Assembly (NCBI RefSeq): GCF_001552175.1
Contig: NZ_BCQR01000001.1
Location: forward strand, 83,284 to 147,283
From: Actinomadura kijaniata NBRC 14229
Lineage (GTDB): Bacteria; Actinomycetota; Actinomycetes; Streptosporangiales; Streptosporangiaceae
DNA length: 64,000 bases
Reading direction: 5' to 3'
Position 1 is the first letter of the stretch. Every line of letters starts with the position of its first letter. Made by a program: the position numbers and the translations under genes. A model generated the notes under the pieces. That model ran no database searches and had not been told where the DNA came from. It saw nothing but the letters and a program-made list of their open reading frames with translations. Shown piece by piece: positions 20,985 through 27,893 of this stretch.

Positions 20985-22424
20985 TTGACATCCACCACCG
21001 TCCCGCCCGCCGGGGCCGACGTCGGCAGGAACCGGAGCCTGGCGCTCACGGTCATCCTGCTGGCGGCGTTCCTGGACCTGATCGCGGTCACGATCCTCAA
21101 CGTCGTGCTGCCCGCCGTCCAGGCGGACCTGCGGGCCGGTCCGGCGCACCTGCAGTGGATCCAGGCCGGGTACACCCTGGCCTTCGCGCTGGGGATGATC
21201 AGCGGCGCCCGGCTCGGCGACATGCTCGGCCACCGGCGCGTCCTCGTGGCCGGGGTCGCCGGGTTCGCGGCGGCGTCGGCGCTGTGCGGCCTGGCTCCGG
21301 ACCCGGACGTCCTGGTCGCGGCCCGCGTGCTCCAGGGGCTCTGCGCCGCCGCGATGATCCCGCAGGTGCTGTCGCAGATCCAGGTGATGTACGCGCCCGA
21401 GGAACGGGGCGGCCCGATGGCGGCCTTCGCGGCCCTGTCGGGACTGGCGGCGACGCTCGGGCCGATCGTGGGACCGGCGCTGCTGGAGTGGGACCTGTGG
21501 GGGACGGGCTGGCGCCTGGTGTTCTGGGCGAACGTCCCGCTGGCCGCGCTGGTCGCCGTCGCCGCGCTGCGGATGCTGCCCGACAGCCGCTCGCCCTCGG
21601 CCGACCGGCTCGACCTGGTCGGCGTCGCGCTGTCGGCGGCGGGACTGCTGCTGGTGCTCTACCCGCTGATCACCGCGGCGGACCGGACCGGCTGGCCGCT
21701 GTGGACCTGGCTCTCGCTCGCCGCCGGGCTGGCCGTGCTGGCCGTCTTCGCCCGGTGGGAACGGCGGGTGGCCGCCCCGCTGGTGCGCATGTCGCTGTTC
21801 CGCTTCCGGTCGGTGAACGGCGGCCTGCTGGTCCAGATGCTGTTCTTCGTCCCGACGATGGGCTTCTTCATGGTGTTCATGCTGTTCCTGCAGACCGGGC
21901 TGGGAATGGGCCCGGCGCGGGCGGGGCTGGTGATCCTGCCCTGGTCGGTGGCGGTCCCGGTCTTCGCCACCATGGCGGCGGTGCTGTCCCCCCGCCTCGG
22001 CCGCGCCACCGTCCAGATCGGCCTGGTCGTGATGGCCGCCGGCTTCGCGCTGATCGCCGTCCCGGCCGCCGCCGCGACCCCGGACACCGGCTGGACCGAC
22101 CTGGTCTGGGGCGTGCTGGTGGCCGGCGCCGGAATGGGCCTGGTCGTCGCGCCGCTGACCCAGCTCACGCTGCGGGACGTCCCGGTCGCCGACGCCGGTT
22201 CGGGCTCGGCGCTCTACAACACCGTCACCCAGCTCGCCGCCTCCGTCGGAGTCGCGGTCGTCGGGACGTTCTTCTTCACCCGCGTCCGCGGGACCGCGCC
22301 GACCCGCCAGGCCCTCGCCGAGCGGTTCGGCGAGGCGCAGGCCGCGACGCTGTGGCTGGGCGTCGCCCTGCTGGCGGTCGCGTTCGCGGCGTCCTTCCTG
22401 CTGCCGCGCGAGCCCGCCGCCTGA
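20985..22424 (+). CDS. MFS exporter, DHA2 (14-helix, EmrB/QacA-like) family
   Basis: A 479-aa proton-driven multidrug exporter. It has the N-terminal D-motif region (FLDLIAVTILNVVLPAVQ), loop 2-3 motif GARLGDMLGHRRVL, the antiporter motif C-like stretch (LSGLAATLGPIVGPALL) and about 14 hydrophobic segments. A TTG start at 20985 is chosen because AAGGAG lies six bases upstream. A GTG 30 bases earlier is open but lacks a ribosome-binding site. It diverges from a MarR repressor gene with a palindrome in the gap, so inducible export of a toxic compound is likely. Specific substrate unknown. Confidence 0.9.
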   Translation: MTSTTVPPAGADVGRNRSLALTVILLAAFLDLIAVTILNVVLPAVQADLRAGPAHLQWIQAGYTLAFALGMISGARLGDMLGHRRVLVAGVAGFAAASALCGLAPDPDVLVAARVLQGLCAAAMIPQVLSQIQVMYAPEERGGPMAAFAALSGLAATLGPIVGPALLEWDLWGTGWRLVFWANVPLAALVAVAALRMLPDSRSPSADRLDLVGVALSAAGLLLVLYPLITAADRTGWPLWTWLSLAAGLAVLAVFARWERRVAAPLVRMSLFRFRSVNGGLLVQMLFFVPTMGFFMVFMLFLQTGLGMGPARAGLVILPWSVAVPVFATMAAVLSPRLGRATVQIGLVVMAAGFALIAVPAAAATPDTGWTDLVWGVLVAGAGMGLVVAPLTQLTLRDVPVADAGSGSALYNTVTQLAASVGVAVVGTFFFTRVRGTAPTRQALAERFGEAQAATLWLGVALLAVAFAASFLLPREPAA

Positions 22425-22426
22425 GG

Positions 22427-23212
22427 TCAGGGGGCGAGGAGGCGGCGGACGGCGGCGGGGGTGCGGCCCAGTTCGGCGCGCATGGTCCGGGTCAGGTGGG
22501 CCTGGTCGGAGAAGCCCAGCTCGGCGGCGAGCGCCGCCAGGTCGTCCGCCCCCTCCTCCAGCCGGTCCAGGGCGCGGGTGACGCGCAGCCGGTTGCGGTA
22601 GCGGCTCAGCGTCACGCCCGTCTCACGGCGGAACACCCTGCTCAGATGGCTCGGCGTGACGCCCAGCAGCCGGGCCAGCGGGACCAGCCCCGCCGCCGCG
22701 GGATGGTCGGCCAGCAGCGCCTCGCGCGCCTGGTCCGTCAGCGCCCGGCCGCGTCCGCCGGGCCCCCGGACGGGGACCGCCGTCTGGCTCAGGACCTCCG
22801 TCAGCAGCCCGACCAGATGCTCGGCCAGCGCGAACGAGGCGTCCGCCGACGACCTCAGCAGCCCCCGGTGCGCCAGCTCGATCCGCCCGTCCACCCGCAC
22901 CGGGAGCGCCGTGGCGGGATGGCCGTCCGTCGCCTCATCCCAGAAGTGCGGCGCGAACGAGACCGCCGTGCACGCGTCGCCGCCCGCCGGGTGCGCGTAA
23001 CGCATCTCGTCCCCGGGGTGCTGGAGGTAGCCCGTGGCGGGCTCGATCACCGAGCCCCAGCCCTCGGCGCGCAGCCGGAACCGCCCCGACCGCACCAGCA
23101 CCACCTGGTGCTGGTCGGCGGGCTCCGGCGGCGACCAGCCGGAGCGCCCTCCGGCGCAGCGCACCGACACCACCGAGAACTCCGGCGACTCGGCCACCAC
23201 GGTACGGCTCAT
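22427..23212 (-). CDS. AraC-family transcriptional regulator
   Basis: A 261-aa regulator with an N-terminal cupin-like sensing domain (about 1-140, including LVRSGRFRLRAEGWG and a PGDEMRYAHPAG loop) and a C-terminal double-HTH AraC domain (about 165-258). The latter carries PLARLLGVTPSHLSRVFRR and the second-helix block LAAELGFSDQAHLTRTMR. A GTG directly precedes the ATG used here, so the start may be one codon earlier. It lies tail-to-tail with the DHA2 exporter on its left and diverges from another MFS gene on its right, the more likely target. Confidence 0.9.
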   Translation of the reverse strand: MSRTVVAESPEFSVVSVRCAGGRSGWSPPEPADQHQVVLVRSGRFRLRAEGWGSVIEPATGYLQHPGDEMRYAHPAGGDACTAVSFAPHFWDEATDGHPATALPVRVDGRIELAHRGLLRSSADASFALAEHLVGLLTEVLSQTAVPVRGPGGRGRALTDQAREALLADHPAAAGLVPLARLLGVTPSHLSRVFRRETGVTLSRYRNRLRVTRALDRLEEGADDLAALAAELGFSDQAHLTRTMRAELGRTPAAVRRLLAP

Positions 23213-23308
23213 CACACGACCAGCCTAGACACCGCATCGCAAATTTGTTCAAGCCCGGCACGGGCGGCGGCGGCCACACTCCTCCCGAGCGTTCCCGGAG
23301 GAGGTCCC

Positions 23309-24700
23309 ATGCGTCGAGGGCTGCTCGCCGCCCTGCTGACGGCCCAGGTCACGGTGTCGATGGACGGGTCGATCGTGACGGTGGCCATGCCGCACGTCCG
23401 CGAGACGCTGGACGCGTCCGGCGCGGTGCTCCAGCTGGTGACCGGCGGCTACATCCTGGCGGTGGCGGTGCTGGTGGTCACCGGCGCGCGGCTGGGCGAC
23501 CTGCTGGGGCACCGGCGGGTGTTCCTGGCGGGGCTGGTCGCGTTCGGGGTCGCGTCGCTGGCGTGCGGGCTGGCCCCGAACGGCCCTGCGCTCGTCGTCG
23601 GCCGCGTCGTGCAGGGCGCGGCGGGCGCGCTGGTGCTGCCGCAGGTGCTGTCGCTGATCCAGCTGCACTTCACGGGGGCGGCGCGGGCGCGGGCGCTCGG
23701 GCTGTACTCCATGGTGCTCGCGCTGGGCGTGGCGATCGGGCAGATCGCGGGCGGTGTCATCGTGAACTGGGCGGGCTGGCGTCCGGTGTTCCTGGTCAAC
23801 GTCCCGATCCTCGCCGTCGTCGTGGCCGTGGGCCGCCGGGCGCTCCCCGAGGGCGCGCCGCGCGGGAAGGGGCGGCGGCTGGACCTGGCCGGGGTGGTGT
23901 TGCTGTCGGCGGCGATGTCGGCGCTGGTCCTGCCGCTGGTCCTGGGGCGGGAGCAGGGGTGGCCCTGGTGGAGCCCGGTGTCGTTCGCGGCGGGGTGCGC
24001 GGGGCTGGCGGCGTTCGCGTCCTATGAGCGCCGGACCGCGCATCCGCTGCTCGACCTCGGCGCCCTGGGCGTGCGGGGCGTCCGCTCGGGGCTGCTGGCC
24101 TGCTGCGCCGTGATGGCCGCCTACACCGCGCTGCTGTTCGCGCTGGCCCTGCACCTCCAGAACGGGCTGGGCCGGTCGCCGCTGGTGGCGGGGCTGGCGT
24201 TCCTGCCCTACCCGCTGGGGTTCGCCGCCGTCAGCCTGACCTGGACGCGGCTGCCGGCGCGGCGCGCGCTGCCGGTCGTCGGGGCGCTGTGCTTCGCGGC
24301 GGCCGTGCCGGCGGTGGCGCTGGCCGTCCGGGACGGCTGGCCGCTCGGGCTGGTCGGCCCGCTGCTGGTGCTGGCGGGCGCGGGGCACGCCGCCGGGTTC
24401 GCCCCGATCGTCGACCGGATGGCGACCGCCGTCGGGCGGGAGCGCGCCTCGGCGCTGTCGGCGCTGACCAACACCACGACCCTGCTGGCGAACGTCGCCG
24501 CCATCGCCGCGCTCGGCGGCGTGTACCTGTCGGCCCCGTCGTCGGCGGCCGGGGTGGGCCGGGTCGCCGCGTCGCTGGCGGTGCTGCTGGCGGCCGGGGC
24601 GCTCGCCGCGTGGCGGGCGGGACGTGGCACGGCGGTCCCCGCCCCGCCGCCCGCCGCCGAGCCGGTCGGGGCCGACGGCGGGGAGGCCGCCAGGGCGTGA
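23309..24700 (+). CDS. MFS exporter, DHA2-like
   Basis: A 463-aa transporter related to the DHA2 drug exporters. It has the opening AQVTVSMDGSIVTVAMPHV, loop motif GARLGDLLGHRRVFL, LGVAIGQIAGGVIV in helix 5 and at least twelve to fourteen hydrophobic segments. The C-terminus is a Pro/Ala-rich tail. GGAGGAGG lies about five bases before the ATG. It diverges from the AraC-type regulator gene, which probably controls it. A small inverted-repeat element follows the stop after 20 bases. Substrate unknown. Confidence 0.9.
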   Translation: MRRGLLAALLTAQVTVSMDGSIVTVAMPHVRETLDASGAVLQLVTGGYILAVAVLVVTGARLGDLLGHRRVFLAGLVAFGVASLACGLAPNGPALVVGRVVQGAAGALVLPQVLSLIQLHFTGAARARALGLYSMVLALGVAIGQIAGGVIVNWAGWRPVFLVNVPILAVVVAVGRRALPEGAPRGKGRRLDLAGVVLLSAAMSALVLPLVLGREQGWPWWSPVSFAAGCAGLAAFASYERRTAHPLLDLGALGVRGVRSGLLACCAVMAAYTALLFALALHLQNGLGRSPLVAGLAFLPYPLGFAAVSLTWTRLPARRALPVVGALCFAAAVPAVALAVRDGWPLGLVGPLLVLAGAGHAAGFAPIVDRMATAVGRERASALSALTNTTTLLANVAAIAALGGVYLSAPSSAAGVGRVAASLAVLLAAGALAAWRAGRGTAVPAPPPAAEPVGADGGEAARA

Positions 24701-24720
24701 GCCCCGGCCGGGGCGCGCTA

Positions 24721-24896
24721 GGCCGTGTTTCAAAGCCCTGGCCCACGGCGCTCGCCCGGGGGCTCGCACCTCACCAGGACTTGGCGAGCGCGACATCGCT
24801 TCGCGATCTGACCTGCGGGCCCTCGCCTCCGGCCTCGGACCCGCAGGTCAGGTCACGCGCTCGCGTGCGTGGCTGAGGCCCACTTTGAAACAGGCC
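24721..24896 (+). mobile_element. MITE-like element, copy A (about 176 bp)
   Basis: A non-coding element bounded by imperfect terminal inverted repeats: GGCCGTGTTTCAAAG on the left and CTTTGAAACAGGCC on the right. CTA(G) flanks both sides (24718-24721 and 24897-24900), consistent with a CTA or CTAG target duplication. Inside is an 11-bp perfect inverted repeat (TGACCTGCGGG and its complement). The core (CTCACCAGG followed by CGACATCGCTTCGCGATC) recurs in copies B-D. The right-hand CTAG supplies the TAG stop of the neighbouring minus-strand gene. No transposase is encoded; the ends recall IS5-type elements, a guess only. Confidence 0.75.
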
Positions 24897-25811
24897 CTAG
24901 CCGCGCGCGGCGCGGAAGCGCTGGAGGACGCGGTTGGCGCTGACGGCGAGCACGCCCAGGGCGGTGACGGTGTAGAAGCCGTCCAGCACCTTCACCTCGG
25001 CCAGGAACGCCGGGTCGAAGAACGCCTCCCGGTACAGCACCCACGCCAGCGGCAGCGCGAACAGGGCCTCGGCGGCGACGGTCCAGACCGCCAGCCGGAC
25101 GGTCCAGCCGCGCACGGCGATCCGCACCAGCTCGATCGCCGACAGGGCGACCAGGCCCGCCAGGATCGGCCAGATCCAGCCCGACCACAGACCGGCGTCG
25201 AGGACCTCGGCCTCCCGTCCCGCGTGCTCCAGCGGCGTGGCGACGTGCTGCCAGACGATCAGGCCGAGCAGCAGGATGTTCCAGGCGACCGAGGCGGCGG
25301 CCCCGACGGCGCGCTCGTCCCGGTTCCGGAGCGGCGGCAGGTCGTCGGGGGTCCAGGAGCCGGCGTCGCGGACCACGCGGTCGCGGTACCGGGAGCGTTC
25401 CACCAGCGCGAACACCACCGTCGGCCACGCGATCATCTGCGCGCCCACGGTGATGAGCGCGCCGACGCCGCTGCCGATCGCCGCGCCGGCGTCCCCGCCG
25501 TCCAGCACCGCCAGCGCCGCCGCCAGCACGGCCACGAGCGGCAGCACGGTGCTCAGCAGGACCGTCAGCAGCCGCACGTACGCCGGGTAGAGCTCGGGCC
25601 CGACCAGCGACAGCGGCCGGTCCGCGTACCGCGCGGCCAGCCGGATCGGGTCGCCCATCTCGGCGAGCACGGCGCGTTCGTCGGCCCCGCGCCCCTCCAG
25701 GGCGTCGGCGATCGTGGCCCGCAACTCGTCGCCGATCTCCGCACGCTGGTCGGCGGGGACCCGCCGGACGACCTCGTGCACGTAGCGCTCGGTCAGGGTG
25801 TTCGCGCTCAA
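24897..25811 (-). CDS. Multi-pass membrane protein coupled to a PadR regulator
   Basis: A 304-aa protein. The first 80 residues are soluble (TERYVHEVVRRVPADQRAEI, then an ALEGRG-DERAVLAEMGDP block), like the HAAS-type domain of PadR-associated membrane proteins. About six hydrophobic segments follow to the C-terminus. The TTG start overlaps the PadR stop (TTGA) and has AAGGAG upstream. Such pairs are common: PadR represses the operon and the membrane partner acts in envelope signalling or transport, with no defined biochemistry. The TAG stop lies in the CTAG flank of MITE copy A, so insertion at the stop left the protein intact. Confidence 0.85.
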   Translation of the reverse strand: MSANTLTERYVHEVVRRVPADQRAEIGDELRATIADALEGRGADERAVLAEMGDPIRLAARYADRPLSLVGPELYPAYVRLLTVLLSTVLPLVAVLAAALAVLDGGDAGAAIGSGVGALITVGAQMIAWPTVVFALVERSRYRDRVVRDAGSWTPDDLPPLRNRDERAVGAAASVAWNILLLGLIVWQHVATPLEHAGREAEVLDAGLWSGWIWPILAGLVALSAIELVRIAVRGWTVRLAVWTVAAEALFALPLAWVLYREAFFDPAFLAEVKVLDGFYTVTALGVLAVSANRVLQRFRAARG

Positions 25812-26146
25812 CGGCTCTCCTTGGTCAGACGCGCCATGGAGGCGGCCAGGTCGTCCCACTCGCGCACCAGCTCGGCGCGCACCCGGGACCCCTCGTCGCT
25901 CACGCGGTAGAACTTCCGGGGTCGCGACTCCTCGGTGTTCCACTCGCTGACGAGCAGACCTTGCTTCTCCAGCCGGCGCAGCAGGGGGTAAAGGGTGTTG
26001 CCCTCGACGACGATCCCGGCGTCGTTGAGCGTCTCCAGGAGCGCGTAGCCGTACTGCGGCTCCCGGAGCAACGCCAGGCACGCGAGCACGACCGTTCCGC
26101 GGCGCAGCTCCTGGACCTGACTGAGGATCAACTCTTCGGAGGACAC
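25808..26146 (-). CDS. PadR-family transcriptional regulator
   Basis: A 112-aa winged-helix repressor. Typical PadR features are ILSQVQELRRGTVVLACLALL, the YGYALLETLNDAGI helix, the EGNTLYPLLRRLEKQGL recognition region and a basic wing (NTEESRPRKFYRV). It has the short single C-terminal helix of the PadR-s2 group. The GTG lies ten bases from an inverted repeat spanning its own promoter, suggesting autoregulation. It overlaps the following membrane-protein gene by four bases, so both are made from one transcript. Confidence 0.92.
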   Translation of the reverse strand: MSSEELILSQVQELRRGTVVLACLALLREPQYGYALLETLNDAGIVVEGNTLYPLLRRLEKQGLLVSEWNTEESRPRKFYRVSDEGSRVRAELVREWDDLAASMARLTKESR

Positions 26147-26156
26147 GCGTCACACC

Positions 26157-26177
26157 ATAGTGTGCGCCACACACTAT
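26157..26177. promoter_or_regulatory. PadR operator
   Basis: ATAGTGTG-CGCCA-CACACTAT, perfect 8-bp arms with a 5-bp spacer. On the minus strand it falls between a weak -35 (TGGCAA) and a -10 (TATGGT) of the padR gene, so binding would block the promoter. Confidence 0.7.
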
Positions 26178-26207
26178 TGCCAGTCCCACAGCAATGTACG
26201 CCGCCAC

Positions 26208-26223
26208 GTCAACCGAGGTTGAC
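26208..26223. promoter_or_regulatory. Operator-like palindrome 1 upstream of the small HTH gene
   Basis: GTCAACC-GA-GGTTGAC, a perfect 7+2+7 palindrome 43 bases before the start of the 65-aa HTH protein gene. It is closely related to the second site at 26233-26252. Confidence 0.65.
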
Positions 26224-26232
26224 ATCTGGATT

Positions 26233-26252
26233 CTGTCAACCTACATTGACAG
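26233..26252. promoter_or_regulatory. Operator-like palindrome 2 upstream of the small HTH gene
   Basis: CTGTCAA-CCTACA-TTGACAG, perfect 7-bp arms. The GTCAAC/TTGAC half-sites match palindrome 1, the two lying about 27 bp apart centre to centre. The right arm ends just before the ribosome-binding site. Confidence 0.65.
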
Positions 26253-26266
26253 ATGGAGGTGATCCC

Positions 26267-26464
26267 ATGATCCGCACCGGCTTCGCCGAGGACGACGACC
26301 CGCTCACCGCGCTGCACGCCGCGCTCCAGGCCCGCCGCGCCGCCGACCGCGCCCTGACCACCCAGGTCCGCCGCGCCCGCAACCACGGCCTCACCTGGCA
26401 CGAGATCGCGACCCTGCTGGGCACCACCCCCCGCAGGGCCCGCCGCGCCTACGGCAAGACCTGA
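26267..26464 (+). CDS. Small helix-turn-helix protein (65 aa)
   Basis: A 65-aa protein: an acidic start (EDDDPLTALHAALQ), a long helix and a C-terminal homeodomain-like HTH (LTWHEIATLLGTTPRRARRAYG). It resembles the many small actinobacterial HTH proteins built as long helix plus sigma-region-4-like HTH. The ribosome-binding site is nearly ideal (GGAGGTGAT, three to four bases before the ATG). Two related palindromes lie directly upstream and may be its own binding sites. No partner gene follows; a 20-bp minisatellite starts 57 bases after the stop. Confidence 0.75.
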   Translation: MIRTGFAEDDDPLTALHAALQARRAADRALTTQVRRARNHGLTWHEIATLLGTTPRRARRAYGKT

Positions 26465-26520
26465 CCCCACCCGAACGCCGAGCGCCGCCGCGACAGCCCG
26501 GCCACCACCACGTCGTCGCC

Positions 26521-26770
26521 GTACCCCGGCGGCTCGGGCTGTGCCCCGGCGGCTCGGGCTGTGCCCCGGCGGCTCGGGCTGTGCCCCGGCGGCTCGGGCT
26601 GTGCCCCGGCGACTCGGGCTGTGCCCCGGCGACTCGGGCTGTGCCCCGGCGACTCGGACCGTGCCCCCACGACCCGGACCGTGCCCCCACGACCCGGACC
26701 GTGACCCCACGACCCGGACCGTGACCCCACGACCCGGACCGTGGCTCGGCGGCTCGGGCTGTGCCCCGGC
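26521..26770 (+). repeat. 20-bp minisatellite, 12.5 units
   Basis: Twelve consecutive 20-bp units in exact register (26531-26770) plus a preceding half unit. The first units read GGCTCGGGCTGTGCCCCGGC. Later ones change to GACTCGGGCT..., then to GACCCGGACCGTGCCCCCAC and GACCCGGACCGTGACCCCAC, and the last partly reverts. Variants are grouped in blocks, which suggests expansion by slippage or unequal exchange. Since 20 is not a multiple of three, open frames through it are artefacts. There are no spacers, so it is not a CRISPR array. Confidence 0.9.
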
Positions 26771-26789
26771 GGCGAGGGCCCGGGGGTCA

Positions 26790-26873
26790 GGTCGTGGAGC
26801 GATGTCGTGCCGGCCGGGACCTGGTGACGTGCGAGGCGAGCGCCGTAGGCCGGGGCTTCGCGACACGACCTAG
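26790..26873 (-). mobile_element. MITE-like element, copy D (diverged, inverted)
   Basis: On the minus strand this reads GGTCGTGTCGCGAAGCCCCG, then the shared core (GGCGCTCGCC, CACCAGG, CGACATCGCT), ending CCACGACC. Its ends are thus imperfect inverted repeats, and the core aligns with copies A-C in the opposite orientation. The right end carries CTAG (26870-26873), which also contributes to the TAGGGT -10 box of the next gene. Beyond its left end some similarity to copy A continues toward the minisatellite. Confidence 0.6.
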
Positions 26874-26882
26874 GGTGGCGGC

Positions 26883-27893
26883 ATGGGCGCGCGGGAGTGG
26901 CTGGAGGTCAGGGAACGGCTGGTGCGGGACCGGGAGCGGTTCGGAAGGATCGCCGACGCGTACTACGCCAACATGACGCGGGTCGCCGGGACCCCACTGC
27001 TCGGCCGGGACGCCTGGACGCCGGACGCGCCCGTGCCGCTGGAGCGCGTCCGGCTGGAGTGGACCGAGCATGCCCCTCCCCCGGCGGTCACCGGCCCCGG
27101 GCGGGGGCTGCCCGAGGGCTTCGCCGACTACGCCGGGGCCGTCGGGGCGCTCGCCGCGCCCAAAGTGTTCGAGAACCGCCCCGCCTACCGCCTGCTGGCG
27201 GTCGGGCTGCGCGGGGACCCCGTGCTGCGGTTCGGCCGGGCGCGCTACTTCGACGCCGTGAACGTCGGGGAGGCCGCCGCCCACGAGCTGGCCGAGGGCG
27301 GGCGGGCGCTGCGGGAACGCGTCGGCGACCCCCGCGACCTCGCCCGGCGGCCCGCGCTGATGGCGGTGACCACGCTGACCGTCACGGTGTCGGGCACCTA
27401 CGTGCTGCACTGGCGCGACCCCGCCAAGGTGGCGCACGCGGGCGGGCTGCACCAGGTCATGCCGGTGGGCGTGTTCCAGCAGGCGACCGACGAGCGCGCC
27501 GACCTCGACCTGTGGTGGAACATCACGCGCGAGTACGGCGAGGAGTTCCTCGGCACGGGCGAGGACTACACGCGCGCCGACGACCGCTTCACCGCGTTCC
27601 GGCGCGACTGGGACGCCGCCCGCGAACGCGGCGACGTGCGCCCCTACTGCCTCGGCCTCGGCGTCGACCCGCTGACGTTCGCCGTCGACCTGCTGACCGT
27701 GACCGTCGTCGGGGACGCGGCCTTCGCCGCCCTGTTCGGCGGGCTGGTCGCCGAGAACGACGAGGGCCGGGTGTCCCTGGCCGCGTTCGACGGGTCCGTC
27801 CCCGAGCCGATGCAGCCCGCCGGGGCCGCCGCGCTGCGGCTCGCCTGGCGGCACCGGCGGGCGCTCGGCGTCAGTCCCGCGCGTTCCGCGTGA
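26883..27893 (+). CDS. Conserved hypothetical protein with a Nudix-like segment
   Basis: A 336-aa soluble protein without a clear family. Near residues 177-224 it shows HWRDPAKVAHAGGLHQVMPV followed by REYGEEFLG. The latter matches the REUXEEXGU half of a Nudix box, but the upstream Glu of that box is not in place, so a catalytically altered Nudix-like domain is possible. The ATG is preceded by TAGGGT and a 6-nt gap with no ribosome-binding site, suggesting a leaderless transcript. The C-terminus overlaps the convergent acyltransferase gene by 23 bases. Function is unknown. Confidence 0.75.
   Translation: MGAREWLEVRERLVRDRERFGRIADAYYANMTRVAGTPLLGRDAWTPDAPVPLERVRLEWTEHAPPPAVTGPGRGLPEGFADYAGAVGALAAPKVFENRPAYRLLAVGLRGDPVLRFGRARYFDAVNVGEAAAHELAEGGRALRERVGDPRDLARRPALMAVTTLTVTVSGTYVLHWRDPAKVAHAGGLHQVMPVGVFQQATDERADLDLWWNITREYGEEFLGTGEDYTRADDRFTAFRRDWDAARERGDVRPYCLGLGVDPLTFAVDLLTVTVVGDAAFAALFGGLVAENDEGRVSLAAFDGSVPEPMQPAGAAALRLAWRHRRALGVSPARSA

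Noticed and set aside
20939..24700. A 1,253-codon plus-strand frame
   Set aside because: Only its end (from 23309) is a real MFS gene. The upstream part is a shadow of the DHA2 exporter and the AraC gene, rich in Arg/Gly with no recognisable domain.
26521..26770. CRISPR array
   Set aside because: Repeats are head-to-tail without spacers, and no cas genes lie nearby.
26174..26866. Minus-strand frame with repeated SPGHSPSRRGTAR peptide
   Set aside because: It is produced by the 20-bp minisatellite. The period is not a multiple of three, the frame has no ribosome-binding site, and all frames through the array stay open for the same reason.
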